A DNA stretch of 64,000 bases from JAPOXK01 sp965220315 (GCA_965220315.1 CBDCPP010000002.1:910179-974178), one strand, 5' to 3'; shown: positions 8,762 to 17,765, counted from the stretch's first letter. Program-made: numbers and translations. Notes: generated from the letters alone by a model not told the origin.

Positions 8762-9586
8762 ATGAAGTTCTGCTACTGCGACGAGAGTGGTATGGGGGAG
8801 GAGCCGATCGCGACGATGGTTGGCGTTGTTGTCGATGCTGACCGGATGCACCGGACTAAGGCCGCTTGGATGGCGTTTCTTGGAGTCCTGTCGGACTGGA
8901 CTGGGCGCAAGATCACTGAGCTGCATATGCGCGATCTCTATCGCGGAAATAGTCCGTATCGCAAAGCCATAGACGGCCCCGATCGTGCACAGCTCATTAC
9001 CCGTATCTGTGAATGGATCGCGGAACGCAAGCACCACTTCGTCTACGCAGCGGTTGTGAAAGAGGACTATCGGCAAGCTTGGGCGCGCCAAGACATTCCG
9101 GACGAGCTAGGCACCATATGGCGGTTCATGGGGTTTCACCTGATGCTCGCGATGCAGCGGCGCTCAATGAGGGAGCAGAAGCGCAAAGGGAACACTGTCT
9201 TTATCTTCGATAATGAAGAGCGGGAAGCAATGCGATTCGCCGACCTAGTGCAGCGCCCGCCTGAGTGGAGTGATGAATACTACGATCGACCAAAGAAAAC
9301 CGAACCACTTGATCAGGTAATCGACACCCCATACTTCGGCGACTCTAAGGACGTGTCACTTATCCAGATCGCGGACTTCGCGGCGTACATCCTGCGACGA
9401 TACGCAGAAGTGGAAAGCGGGCTCACGAAGGAGCGGTATGGGGGTGAAGGGGCGCGTCTACAGGAGTGGGCTCAGATGCTCGCGGCGAGGTCAATAGGTC
9501 GCGGGCATATCTACCCGAAGGTGGGCCGGAATGAAGCTCACAACCTCTTCTTCAACCTCGCCCCAGAGCCGATACGCACCCTCTGA
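8762..9586 (+). CDS. DUF3800 domain protein
   Basis: 274 aa. The start is the ATG at 8762 after AGGGGACA; it begins MKFCYCDESG, the acidic DESG opening typical of DUF3800. The second conserved block is DSKDVSLIQIADFAAYIL near residue 200, containing the family's D-S...Q-x-A-D pattern. DUF3800 has an RNase H-like fold by family knowledge, but its reaction is not established, and it is common in mobile and defence contexts. Base composition is less GC-rich than the flanking housekeeping genes. Repeat A lies before it and repeat B after it, which suggests replacement of an older gene. Confidence 0.85.
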   Translation: MKFCYCDESGMGEEPIATMVGVVVDADRMHRTKAAWMAFLGVLSDWTGRKITELHMRDLYRGNSPYRKAIDGPDRAQLITRICEWIAERKHHFVYAAVVKEDYRQAWARQDIPDELGTIWRFMGFHLMLAMQRRSMREQKRKGNTVFIFDNEEREAMRFADLVQRPPEWSDEYYDRPKKTEPLDQVIDTPYFGDSKDVSLIQIADFAAYILRRYAEVESGLTKERYGGEGARLQEWAQMLAARSIGRGHIYPKVGRNEAHNLFFNLAPEPIRTL

Positions 9587-9927
9587 TGCTTGCCTTGTGG
9601 CGGATCAGGTACGCGGGTGCTTGATTTGGCGCTTGCTGGGATCGGGAGTCTCGGCCACGGTACGGCGAGGCGCTACTGCGGTTTTGGCTTCGGCTTCGCG
9701 CCCCCACTGAGAACGACCTTCGCGAGCTGTTCCGGGGTGGTAGGAATGCGGAGATCGGTCGACCCTATTCGTGCCCGGAGAGACAGTTGTCCTTGAGTCG
9801 TATCCCCTGCCACAAGCCCTACTTTTGGCTCGAAGGGCGCGCGGACACCCCGCTCGCGTCATGGGTGAACCGCGCGTCACCCGGCATACGCGAAGACCGA
9901 ATCTCCCGCTCGGCCTGTGCCGGGCCG
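9587..9927. other. gene-free spacer with repeat B copy 1
   Basis: 341 bases between the DUF3800 gene and the large secreted-protein gene. The only structure I can support is repeat B near the left end. A minus-strand frame (9605-9880, 91 aa) is open, but only its last 13 residues are conserved in the second copy, so I do not call it a gene. Confidence 0.55.
9602..9653 (-). repeat. direct repeat B, copy 1 (duplicated 3' end of an unknown gene)
   Basis: About 52 bases matching 12841-12892. Read on the minus strand both copies encode PDPSKRQIKHPRT followed by TGA, and the base differences inside that stretch fall at third codon positions. This indicates that a coding 3' end, not random DNA, was duplicated and was under protein-level selection for a time. 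Confidence 0.65.
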
Positions 9928-12462
9928 CTACTCGGATGCCGGTGCGGCAGGCGGGACCTCGATCGCACTACTACGCAACCAGACCCCGACCGGTAGGTCG
10001 GCCCCCAGGTAGCGGAGGTCGGGCATAAGCGCGGTGCCCTCAGCGCTGCGGAAGCCCAGCTCCACGCGGCCAGCCGCCAGCCGTCGCACGCGGATCTCCC
10101 CGATCGTGCTCCCGTCTACTTCCACCGAGCTACTCACATGCCAGCGATTGATGGTGACATCGGTGAGTAGGAGACGTGCTAGAGGCAATATCTGCTCCCC
10201 ATCCGCCAGCTCCACGCCCAACTCGATCTGCCCGTCCGCCAGCAACCGGGCGGTGATGCGCAGTTGGTGTGGGGTCGGGGCCGCCCGCGGCTCGGGTAGC
10301 TCTGGTGGCTCCGGCACCAGCAATTGATGCACCGCCGTGCCGGCGAGCGCCAAGCGTTGCAGGAACTGGCCAGTCGCCGCGTCGGCCTCGGCCGCCGCAC
10401 AGAGCGCACTGTCGGTCGCTAGCCCGTGGATGGGCAGCGCCGTCCGCAACTCGGCGTCGAGTGCGAGCAGTCCGTCAACGCCCTCAGCATCGGTTGCTTC
10501 AAGGGCGCTGCGCAGCGCCTCCGAACCACCGCCGCAGGCAGCTTGCCGCGCCAAGACCGCAGCCATCCCTTGGACGGTGGGAGCCTGCCAGCCTCCTTCG
10601 GCGCCGCGAGCCGCCGCGACGATCTCACCGGCCGTGATCGCCGACGATAGGATACGCTCCGCGTAGGCGAGTTCGGTCTGGAGAGCAAACGCATCCGTGA
10701 AGGAGAGCGCCTCGCCACCAGTGATCCGCTCCTGAATCGCGCTCCAAGAGGCTGCCAGCGACGCGTACTGAGCTGCTGCCGACTCTGCCACGCGAAGGAT
10801 GAGATCCTCGACGGCGACCGGATTGATCGCCTCGCCTCGGGCCAGCACATCGGTCAGGCCTGACACGGCGACCGCGTTGGCGTACTGCTCCGTAAAGGCC
10901 TTCCGCAGGGTGCTTGAGGACGCGTTCGCGATGCTGATCTCCGCCGGATCCGCCGTCGCCGGCAAGGCAGCGATCGCGGGCCGCTCGAATATCCCATCCA
11001 ACAGCTGCGTACGTACGCCCGCCGCGTAGATCGCCCGCTCCCGCAGCGCCGGGTCGCTCTCCGCCTCCGGGTCGGTGACGGAGGTGACCGAGGTAGTCAC
11101 CAGCCCCTCACTGTCGGCCGTTGCCGAGACCTCATACGTGGCGCCGTCGACCTGCACCGTGACCGGATCGAAGGTTGGACCGCTCAGCACATCCAAGTCC
11201 TGCCAGATGCCGTGGAACCCGATCTCCTCGTCTTCTTCGTCGAAAACGATGGCGGCCACGAACACCCAGGAGGGGCCGGGTGTGTTGAGCGTGATCGTAA
11301 ACGGCTTCACCTCATCTATCGCGACACTCGTCACGGTCGCCGTCTGCGAGCCGGAGTGGTAGGACACCCCCGCCTGCCAACGATCCGCCGATCCGTAGAT
11401 CGCACGTGTCCGGTCGGACGCGCGGGGCGCCACCACATACAGCACGGCGTAGCCGCCAGCGTCAGCCAGGTGGCCGCCGCCGAGGTTGCCGGCGCGGTAG
11501 TGAACGGTGAACGGCTCACCCGCGACCACCTGGTCGGGGGTGTGGATCGTCTCAATCTTGAGATTGAAGGTGCCTCGCTCCGCATCCTCGTCCACCAAAT
11601 GGATCACGAGCTCGAAGTCGGACGACAGTGGCTGGAGGCCACGCTCCCGATACGTCGTCGCCTCGACAATGTAGACGCCCGGCGTCAGGTAGGGCTCGAC
11701 GCGTGAGTTGCGGAACCCTCCGCCGTCGTCGTTGGCGTCGACAACGATCCCGTCCGCCGCTGTCACAGCAAGAACGGGATCGCCCGTCGGGGACGTTAGG
11801 TCGATGCGCACACGGCCGCCCTGCGGCATGGTAAAGACATAGACGAGTGCGGGATGATCCTTGAGGAACTGCGAGGCGCAGGTGTCGAGTCCCCACGAGC
11901 CGGACGCAGTCAGGTCGGTGCCGGAAGTGAGCGCCCCGAGATCGACCGGTCCGCAATCAGTCAGGAGTGTGATGGAAAGAGTGAAGTCGGCCGCACCGCG
12001 TCCGCGCCCGCCCACCGTCGTGGCCTCGATCAGGTAGACACCTGCCGCCAGCTCGCGCTCGATCCGTGAGTTGAGGATGTTGTTGCCGTCGTCATCCTCG
12101 GTGATGCGGCTGCCATCTTCCGCCATCAGATAGAGATAGGCGTCGCCTTCGGCCGAGGTGAGGTCGACTCTGACCCGGCCAGGCTGGGGGAGCTCGATGC
12201 GGTACGTGTGCGCGTCGCTGCCGGCTCGGAATTGCGAGTCGCAGTCCTCAGTCGTCCAGCGCCCTTCCGCCTCAAGCCTGTCCATTTCGGCGCTGAGCGT
12301 GCCGAGATCGGTCACTTCGCAGTCGGTGTCATCCTCCGCAAATGCGGCGCGGGGGCTTTCAAGGGCCGAGACGCCGACCACGAGAGCCGCGGCGGCGGCA
12401 ATAATCGCCAGCCGGCACATTCCCAGCCGGACGAGGGTGAAAGCAAGGGTTCCGTCACGCAT
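9928..12462 (-). CDS. large secreted protein with two pre-peptidase C-terminal-like (PPC) domains
   Basis: 844 aa from the ATG at 12462, the better spaced of two nearby ATGs behind GGGAG. Signal peptide at residues 1-40 (hydrophobic stretch ending AAFAEDD). Two beta-rich domains at about 55-170 and 175-285 each show PGRVRVDLTS / GGRVRIDLTS and LAAGVYLIEATT / LTPGVYIVEATT, the PPC pattern found in exported proteins. A CARDB-like adhesion segment follows (about 290-425). The remaining 420 residues are Ala-rich and mostly helical, without a catalytic motif I recognise. Probably an extracellular or surface protein of unknown function. Confidence 0.8.
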   Translation of the reverse strand: MRDGTLAFTLVRLGMCRLAIIAAAAALVVGVSALESPRAAFAEDDTDCEVTDLGTLSAEMDRLEAEGRWTTEDCDSQFRAGSDAHTYRIELPQPGRVRVDLTSAEGDAYLYLMAEDGSRITEDDDGNNILNSRIERELAAGVYLIEATTVGGRGRGAADFTLSITLLTDCGPVDLGALTSGTDLTASGSWGLDTCASQFLKDHPALVYVFTMPQGGRVRIDLTSPTGDPVLAVTAADGIVVDANDDGGGFRNSRVEPYLTPGVYIVEATTYRERGLQPLSSDFELVIHLVDEDAERGTFNLKIETIHTPDQVVAGEPFTVHYRAGNLGGGHLADAGGYAVLYVVAPRASDRTRAIYGSADRWQAGVSYHSGSQTATVTSVAIDEVKPFTITLNTPGPSWVFVAAIVFDEEDEEIGFHGIWQDLDVLSGPTFDPVTVQVDGATYEVSATADSEGLVTTSVTSVTDPEAESDPALRERAIYAAGVRTQLLDGIFERPAIAALPATADPAEISIANASSSTLRKAFTEQYANAVAVSGLTDVLARGEAINPVAVEDLILRVAESAAAQYASLAASWSAIQERITGGEALSFTDAFALQTELAYAERILSSAITAGEIVAAARGAEGGWQAPTVQGMAAVLARQAACGGGSEALRSALEATDAEGVDGLLALDAELRTALPIHGLATDSALCAAAEADAATGQFLQRLALAGTAVHQLLVPEPPELPEPRAAPTPHQLRITARLLADGQIELGVELADGEQILPLARLLLTDVTINRWHVSSSVEVDGSTIGEIRVRRLAAGRVELGFRSAEGTALMPDLRYLGADLPVGVWLRSSAIEVPPAAPASE

Positions 12463-12485
12463 CGGCATCTCCCGGGTCGGATCGA

Positions 12486-12797
12486 CTAATCAGCTAACGG
12501 CATCCGGCGCACACAGCGGGGATTATCCAGCAAACTAGCCAAGGACGATTTTAGTGGCCCATTCTCAATCGTTTCCCACATCTGTAACGAGGCATCGAGA
12601 TCCATCCGCATCATATCGAGCCGCTTACGCACTGGCGCTTGGTCTGACCCAGCTAAGGTTTTCCCCTTTGCACGCGCAATGTAGTCATCACACGGAGCAA
12701 GAAAGGCTGCTCTGCTATCAGCGTCAATCACGTGCAGTCCTTGACCAAGTGCTAGCACAAATTCTCCGCTTGCAACCTGAAACGGATCGAGATCCAT
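12486..12797 (-). CDS. small hypothetical protein
   Basis: 103 aa. An AGGAGG lies just ahead of two adjacent ATGs (12800 and 12797); the second has the better spacing. Acidic, mostly helical, no membrane segment, no motif I recognise (begins MDLDPFQVASGEF). It lies 23 bases upstream of the secreted-protein gene on the same strand, so the two may be co-transcribed. Its coding end is repeat A copy 2, and a remnant of the same end is found near the rpsB promoter, so this gene was once present twice. Confidence 0.65.
   Translation of the reverse strand: MDLDPFQVASGEFVLALGQGLHVIDADSRAAFLAPCDDYIARAKGKTLAGSDQAPVRKRLDMMRMDLDASLQMWETIENGPLKSSLASLLDNPRCVRRMPLAD
12516..12546. repeat. direct repeat A, copy 2
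   Basis: 31 bases, 28 identical to 8625-8655. Here it is inside the 3' end of the small gene at 12486-12797. Confidence 0.65.
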
Positions 12798-12840
12798 CAT
12801 CTGCCTCCTGAGCATGCCTTAGGCGAGCGCGGAGGCTAGC

Positions 12841-12892
12841 GGATCAGGTGCGCGGGTGTTTGATCTGGCGCTTGCTGGGGTCAGGCGGCTTG
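12841..12892 (-). repeat. direct repeat B, copy 2
   Basis: Matches 9602-9653. On the minus strand it ends PDPSKRQIKHPRT-stop, but an in-frame TAA lies 27 codons upstream and no start codon follows it, so the gene is only a remnant here. Confidence 0.65.
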
Positions 12893-12996
12893 GCCGCGGA
12901 GACAGCGCACAGCGGCCGGTTCCGGCGTTATTGCTGGTGTGCAGAAACTGTTGCTAGGCTGGTCGCCCCGGGGTCAGATGTACGCAGGAGCTACGA

Positions 12997-13335
12997 GTGC
13001 CGCGCTACACCTACGAGTGCACCGATGGGCACGTATATGAGAAGGCCGAAGGGTTCGATGCCCCGGTGGAGCAGGCCTGTCAAGAGTGTGAGGGACAGGC
13101 ACGGCGGATTCCAGTAGCGCCGGCGATCGTTTTCAAGGGGACAGGCTTCTATAAGACGGATAGCCGGACGGCGCAGCATGGCTCGGGGAGCAAATCCGAG
13201 GGTGGAAAGTCATCGTCGGAGGCGAAGACGCCCGAGACGAAGCCAAAAGCGGAGCCGGTCGCGTCTAAGAGTGGATCGCCGGGTAAGGCGAAGAGTTCGG
13301 TATCTAGCGCGGCTAAGGGTAAATCCAAGGACTAA
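12997..13335 (+). CDS. FmdB-family zinc ribbon protein
   Basis: 112 aa. Starts MPRYTYECTDGHVYE and continues to QACQECEGQARRIP, the two zinc knuckles of the FmdB/CxxC_CXXC_SSSS family of small putative regulators. The first knuckle has a single Cys followed by Asp-Gly-His instead of the usual Cys-x-x-Cys, so zinc binding may use His or be weakened. The C-terminal 60 residues are a Lys/Ser-rich disordered tail, as in many members. It precedes dtd by about 60 bases on the same strand. Confidence 0.8.
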   Translation: MPRYTYECTDGHVYEKAEGFDAPVEQACQECEGQARRIPVAPAIVFKGTGFYKTDSRTAQHGSGSKSEGGKSSSEAKTPETKPKAEPVASKSGSPGKAKSSVSSAAKGKSKD

Positions 13336-13393
13336 TTGGGTCGGCTTGATCTTGCCGCGTGCAGCGTGATCTGCACGCCGTTAGGCTCCTGCT

Positions 13394-13864
13394 ATGCGGG
13401 TCGTGTTGCAGCGCGTCACCGAGGCCTCGGTTTCGGTGGAGGGGGCGGAGGTGGGCGCCATCAGACAGGGGTTCGTAGCGCTGGTGGGAGTGGGTGCGGG
13501 TGATGGGTCTGAACAGGCGGAGGCACTGGCGGCGAAGACGGCGGCACTGCGGGTATTCGCGGATGCTGCGGGTAAATTCAACCATGCGCTGTTGGATATA
13601 GGTGGCGAGGTGTTGGTAATCAGCCAGTTCACGTTGCTGGCGGATGTGCGAAAGGGGCGGCGTCCGTCTTTTACGAAAGCGGCGGAGGCCTCGATCGCTG
13701 AAGGCTTGGTGGAGCGGTACGCGGCCACGCTGGAGAAGCGCGGGGTCTGTGTGGCGCGGGGGCGGTTCGGTGCGAGGATGTTGGTGCAGCTGGCGAACGA
13801 TGGGCCGGTGACGATCGTGCTGGACTCTGCGGATCTGGAGCGGCCGCGGCGTGGTGGCAGTTAG
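13394..13864 (+). CDS. dtd: D-aminoacyl-tRNA deacylase
   Basis: 156 aa, somewhat longer than the usual 145. Hydrolyses D-amino acids from mischarged tRNA. Motifs visible: MRVVLQRVTEASV at the start, the catalytic SQFTLLADVRKGRRPSF block and NDGPVTIVL near the C-terminus (the GP motif that reads chirality). The end overlaps the end of nadC by four bases in convergent orientation. Confidence 0.94.
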   Translation: MRVVLQRVTEASVSVEGAEVGAIRQGFVALVGVGAGDGSEQAEALAAKTAALRVFADAAGKFNHALLDIGGEVLVISQFTLLADVRKGRRPSFTKAAEASIAEGLVERYAATLEKRGVCVARGRFGARMLVQLANDGPVTIVLDSADLERPRRGGS

Positions 13865-14775
13865 CTCGGGCGGACGTCTTGGTCGGCGTTGGGCTCTAAG
13901 CGGAGGGAAAGATCCAGTGCGGTGGTGGAGTGGGTAAGGGCGCCGAGTGAGATGAAGTCGACGCCGGACTCGGCGACGGCGGTGATGTTTTCCAGAGTGA
14001 TGTTACCGCTGGCCTCGGTGAGCGCGCCGGCCTGCTTGGCGCGCGCGACCGCTTGCGCCATGGCGCTGGGATCGAGGTTGTCGAGAAGGAGCGCGGGCGC
14101 GCCAGCGGCGAGCGCCTCCTCAACTTCGTCGAGGGTTGTCACTTCGATCTCCACGGCGGTGGCAGGGCCCGCTGCCGCAATGGCGGCGCGGGTCGCAGCG
14201 GCGAGGGAGCCGCCGCGGGCGCGCCAGGCGGCGATGTGGTTGTCTTTAACGAGCAGGCCGGCAGTGAGGTTGAAGCGGTGGTTAAGGCCGCCGCCGACGC
14301 GAACCGCGTAGCGCTCGGCGACGCGCAGGCCGGGGCTGGTCTTGCGGGTATCGAGGATTTTGGCGTTGGTGTGGGCGATGCGCGCGACTGCCTCACGCGT
14401 CAATGTCGCGATGCCGGAAAGGCGTTGGAGGAAGTTGAGAGCGGTGCGCTCGCCGCGCAGCATAGGGTGGATGGGGCCGGCGAGGTGAGCGATCGTCGCG
14501 CCGGTGGCGACCTCCATCCCTTCGATCACCGCGGCCATCCATTGCACCCGGGGCTCGACGACGTGGTAGGTCTCTTGGCCGAAGCTAAGACCACAGATCA
14601 CGCCTGACTGCTTAGCGACGATGCGGGCGCGGCCAAGTTGATTAGGAGGGACGAGAGCGTTGGTGGTGAGGTCCTGGTTGGCACCATCCTCATCCAAGGC
14701 GATCTGGACGAGCTGCCGCAGGGTGATGCGGTCGAGCGTGGCGGGATCGGACGGGGCGGGATCGAAAGTGGGCAT
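13861..14775 (-). CDS. nadC: nicotinate-nucleotide diphosphorylase (carboxylating)
   Basis: 304 aa from the ATG at 14775, seven bases after the nadB stop (an in-frame start at 14847 would overlap nadB by 65 bases). Converts quinolinate and PRPP to nicotinate mononucleotide with CO2 release. Blocks visible: DEDGANQDLTTNALV, GERTALNFLQRLSGIAT, DTRKTSPGLRVAERYAVRVGG and the PRPP-side GALTHS near the C-terminus. Third gene of nadA-nadB-nadC. Confidence 0.95.
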   Translation of the reverse strand: MPTFDPAPSDPATLDRITLRQLVQIALDEDGANQDLTTNALVPPNQLGRARIVAKQSGVICGLSFGQETYHVVEPRVQWMAAVIEGMEVATGATIAHLAGPIHPMLRGERTALNFLQRLSGIATLTREAVARIAHTNAKILDTRKTSPGLRVAERYAVRVGGGLNHRFNLTAGLLVKDNHIAAWRARGGSLAAATRAAIAAAGPATAVEIEVTTLDEVEEALAAGAPALLLDNLDPSAMAQAVARAKQAGALTEASGNITLENITAVAESGVDFISLGALTHSTTALDLSLRLEPNADQDVRPS

Positions 14776-14782
14776 GGGGGTG

Positions 14783-16303
14783 TTAGGGGGAGGTGCGGCG
14801 GTAACTGAGACGCCGCTGCCAATGCGATACGGGCTGAGGATAGTCACTGCGGTAGTGGGCGCCGCGGCTTTCGCGCCGATCGAGTGCGGCGCGTACGATT
14901 AGGCGGGCGACGGTCGCCATGTTGCGGAGTTCCATGGCAGTGAGAGTAACGGGTTGGCCGCTGGCGGTGGGCCAGGAGTCGATCGCGGTGGCGGCCGCGC
15001 GGAGACCGTTACGGTCGCGGATGATGCCGGCGTGGTCCGCGAGCAAGGCCTGCAGGGTGGCGCGGTCGGGTGGAGTGGTGTTGTGCGGGGCGAGTGGCTG
15101 TGCGTCGGCTGGGACGGGAAGTGCGGTGCTTTCTTGGTCGAGCGTGCCTGCGACGGCGCGCTGCGAGAAGACAATAGTTTCCAAGAGAGAATTGGAGGCT
15201 AGACGATTGGCGCCGTGGACACCGGTGTTTGCGACCTCACCGCAGGCCAGTAAGCCCGGCACTGTGGTGCATCCCCAGGTGTCGGTGAGAACGCCGCCCA
15301 TGAAGTAGTGGGCGGCAGGGGCCACGGGGGCGGGCGTGCGGGTGATATCGAGTTCGTGGGTGAGGCAGTGCTGGTAGATACCGGGGAAGCGGGCGGCGAT
15401 GAAGGCGGGATCGCGGTGGGTAATGTCGAGGAGGACGTGGTCGCTTTGAGTGCGCTGCATCTCGGCGATGATGGCGCGGGCGACGATGTCCCGGGGGGCC
15501 AGTTCGGCATCTGGGTGGTAGTGAGGCATGAAGCGGCGGCCGTCGCTGGCGAGGAGCTGTGCGCCTTCGCCGCGCAAGGCCTCGGAAATGAGGAAAGCCC
15601 GCGCAGTGGGGAGGGCCAGTGCGGTGGGGTGGAACTGTACGAATTCCATATCGCGGATCACCGCACCGGCGTGGAAGGCGAGCGCGATGCCGTCGCCGGT
15701 TGAGAGAGGGGAGTTAGTGGTAAGGGTGTAGAGCTGGCCGCCGCCGCCGGTGGCGAGGATGGTCCAGGTTGCGGCGATGGTGCGGCTCTCGCCGGCGGCA
15801 GAGCGGGCTTGTGCGCCGCCGCAGCGGCCGTGCTCGACGAGTAAGGCGGTAACCGTGTGGTCGTCGAGGAGAGTGACGCCGGCTTCGGTGGCGCGCTCGA
15901 CCATGACTTGCTCGATGGCGGCGCCGGTGCGGTCGCCGCCGGCGTGGAGGATACGGGGAGCGCTGTGGGCACCTTCCCGTCCAAGAGCGACGGCACCATG
16001 GGTAGTGTCGAAGGGGACGCCGAGTTCAATGAGTGTGCGGATACGGGGAGGAGCTTCCTGGACGAGCACTTCGACGACGGCGGGGTCACAGAGGCCAGCG
16101 CCAGCGCGCAGAGTGTCTTCGCGGTGCTGGGCGGGGCTGTCACCAGGGCCGATGGCAGCGGCGATGCCGCCTTGGGCGCGGGCGCTGTTGGACTCGGTGA
16201 TCGAACCCTTGCTGAGGACGCAGACGGAGCCGTGCTCTGCCGCGAGAAGGGCGGCGTATAGGCCGGCGATCCCGGAGCCCAGGACGAGGTAGTCGTACTG
16301 CAT
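14783..16303 (-). CDS. nadB: L-aspartate oxidase
   Basis: 506 aa FAD enzyme that oxidises L-aspartate to iminoaspartate for NadA. FAD-binding start YLVLGSGIAGLYAALLAAEHG, then SNSARAQGGIAAAI, HAGGDRTGAAI, MEFVQFHPTAL and SEALRGEGAQL, all characteristic of the succinate dehydrogenase/L-aspartate oxidase family; gene context selects NadB. Starts 14 bases after the nadA stop. Confidence 0.95.
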   Translation of the reverse strand: MQYDYLVLGSGIAGLYAALLAAEHGSVCVLSKGSITESNSARAQGGIAAAIGPGDSPAQHREDTLRAGAGLCDPAVVEVLVQEAPPRIRTLIELGVPFDTTHGAVALGREGAHSAPRILHAGGDRTGAAIEQVMVERATEAGVTLLDDHTVTALLVEHGRCGGAQARSAAGESRTIAATWTILATGGGGQLYTLTTNSPLSTGDGIALAFHAGAVIRDMEFVQFHPTALALPTARAFLISEALRGEGAQLLASDGRRFMPHYHPDAELAPRDIVARAIIAEMQRTQSDHVLLDITHRDPAFIAARFPGIYQHCLTHELDITRTPAPVAPAAHYFMGGVLTDTWGCTTVPGLLACGEVANTGVHGANRLASNSLLETIVFSQRAVAGTLDQESTALPVPADAQPLAPHNTTPPDRATLQALLADHAGIIRDRNGLRAAATAIDSWPTASGQPVTLTAMELRNMATVARLIVRAALDRRESRGAHYRSDYPQPVSHWQRRLSYRRTSP

Positions 16304-16317
16304 GCGGATCTGCGGGA

Positions 16318-17544
16318 TTAGGTGATCGCCAACATGCGCTCGAGGGCGACGAGAGCTTGGGCGCGTGTCTGGTTGTCGACGCGGATGGGGTTGAGCACGC
16401 GTCCGTCGACGAGGGCCTCGGTGACCCAGGCGAGGTAGGCGGGGTGGATGCGGTACATGGTGGAGCAGGGGCAGACGACGGGATCGAGGCAGAAGACGTG
16501 CTTGCCTTGGTCACGCACGTCTTGGGCGAGACGATGGACGAGGTTGATCTCGGTGCCGATGGCGTAGACGCCGGACGGGCCGTTCTGCACATAGCGGATG
16601 ATCTGCTCTGTGGAACCGTCGGCGTCGGCGGCATCAACGACCGCCTGCGTGCACTCGGGGTGAACGACCACGTGAACGCCTGGGTATTTGGCACGCGCCT
16701 TTTCGATCTGTTCCACCTTGAATCGGATGTGCACCGAGCAATGGCCCTGCCAGAGCAGGACCTTGGCGCGGGCGATCTGATCGCGGGTGAGACCGCCGAA
16801 GCGCTTGCGCGGATTCCAGATGGCGGTTTCGGTGGCGATGTCAATGCCGAGCTTCTTAGCGGTATTGCGGCCGAGGTGCTGGTCCGGGAAGAAGAAGACA
16901 CGAGCGGCGCGGGCGAGGGCCCAGCGGAGGGCGGCGGTGGCGTTGGATGATGTGCACACGGTGCCGCCGTTGCGGCCGACGAAGGCTTTCAGGGAGGCGG
17001 CGGAGTTCATGTAAGTGATTGGGATCGTGCTTCCGGCAGGGACGACTTCCCCGAGATCATCCCAGGCAGCGTAAACGTCGCCGGGGTCTGCCATATCGGC
17101 CATGGAGCAGCCGGCGGCGAGATTGGGCAAAATTACGGTTTGCTCTGGGCGGGTGAGGATATCGGCGCCCTCGGCCATGAAGTGGACGCCGCAGAAGATG
17201 ATGAACTCGGCCTCGTCGCGGGCGGCGGCTTCGCGGCAGAGCTTGAAGGAGTCGCCGCGGAAATCGGCGAACTGGATGACGTCGTCGCGCTGATAGTGGT
17301 GGCCGAGAATGATGAGCCGGTCGCCGAGAGTTCGGCGGGCGCGTTCGATGCGGGCGATGAGCTCTTCGGGGGGGAGGTCGAGGTAGAGATTCGGGATATC
17401 GGGTTGCCAGTCGGGGCGGTGGGGCTCTTCGACGAGGGGGACCGTGGCGATGCCGCTCTCGCAGTCTGCATCGGGGAGGTCGGGAGGGAGGCGCTGAGGT
17501 TGGAAAGTGGTTGTCAACTCTTCAATGGGTGCTCGCATGCTCAT
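16318..17544 (-). CDS. nadA: quinolinate synthase
   Basis: 408 aa. Condenses iminoaspartate with dihydroxyacetone phosphate at a [4Fe-4S] cluster. Three conserved cysteines are visible in AAGCSMADMAD, VVHPECTQAV and VVCPCSTMYRI; LGHHYQRDDVIQFADF is the N-terminal family block. First gene of the nadABC operon. Upstream lies the palindrome pair at 17627-17718, and a possible promoter (TTGACA at 17689-17694 minus strand, weak CACACT at 17665-17670, 18-base spacer) overlaps the outer palindrome, suggesting repression by NrtR. Confidence 0.95.
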   Translation of the reverse strand: MSMRAPIEELTTTFQPQRLPPDLPDADCESGIATVPLVEEPHRPDWQPDIPNLYLDLPPEELIARIERARRTLGDRLIILGHHYQRDDVIQFADFRGDSFKLCREAAARDEAEFIIFCGVHFMAEGADILTRPEQTVILPNLAAGCSMADMADPGDVYAAWDDLGEVVPAGSTIPITYMNSAASLKAFVGRNGGTVCTSSNATAALRWALARAARVFFFPDQHLGRNTAKKLGIDIATETAIWNPRKRFGGLTRDQIARAKVLLWQGHCSVHIRFKVEQIEKARAKYPGVHVVVHPECTQAVVDAADADGSTEQIIRYVQNGPSGVYAIGTEINLVHRLAQDVRDQGKHVFCLDPVVCPCSTMYRIHPAYLAWVTEALVDGRVLNPIRVDNQTRAQALVALERMLAIT

Positions 17545-17626
17545 GCGGCTCTCTCGCTTGCGGAGCTGCTTCGCTGCTGGGATCGAGGACAGACCGTTTG
17601 GCGACGGTGTATCCGGGAGAAGCGCT

Positions 17627-17659
17627 CACGACTTCGTGTCATCGTGACACGAAGTCGTG
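17627..17659. promoter_or_regulatory. perfect 15-bp palindrome upstream of nadA (operator candidate 1)
   Basis: Arms CACGACTTCGTGTCA and its exact complement, loop of three bases. Shares the 11-base core GACTTCGTGTC with the neighbouring palindrome. It sits in the divergent nadA / enoyl-CoA hydratase intergenic region. Confidence 0.75.
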
Positions 17660-17671
17660 CAATCAGTGTGG

Positions 17672-17718
17672 CCGTTCGTGGGACTTCGTGTCAAGTCGAC
17701 ACGAAGTCCCACGAACGG
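17672..17718. promoter_or_regulatory. perfect 21-bp palindrome upstream of nadA (operator candidate 2)
   Basis: 21-base arms (17672-17692 and 17698-17718) with a 5-base loop, no mismatch. Contains GACTTCGTGTC in each arm. Its centre is 52 bases from the centre of the first palindrome, about five helical turns, placing both on the same DNA face. It overlaps the likely nadA -35 box and lies just ahead of the TATGAT box (17731-17736) of the divergent gene. Confidence 0.75.
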
Positions 17719-17765
17719 AGAAGCGCGGACTATGATGCAGGCATAGTTTGAAGGAGAAGTGCGGC

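Noticed and set aside
9605..9880. 91-codon minus-strand frame containing repeat B copy 1
   Set aside because: Only the last 13 codons match the second copy, and the rest is Arg/Ser-rich without a ribosome site, so it is treated as a remnant.
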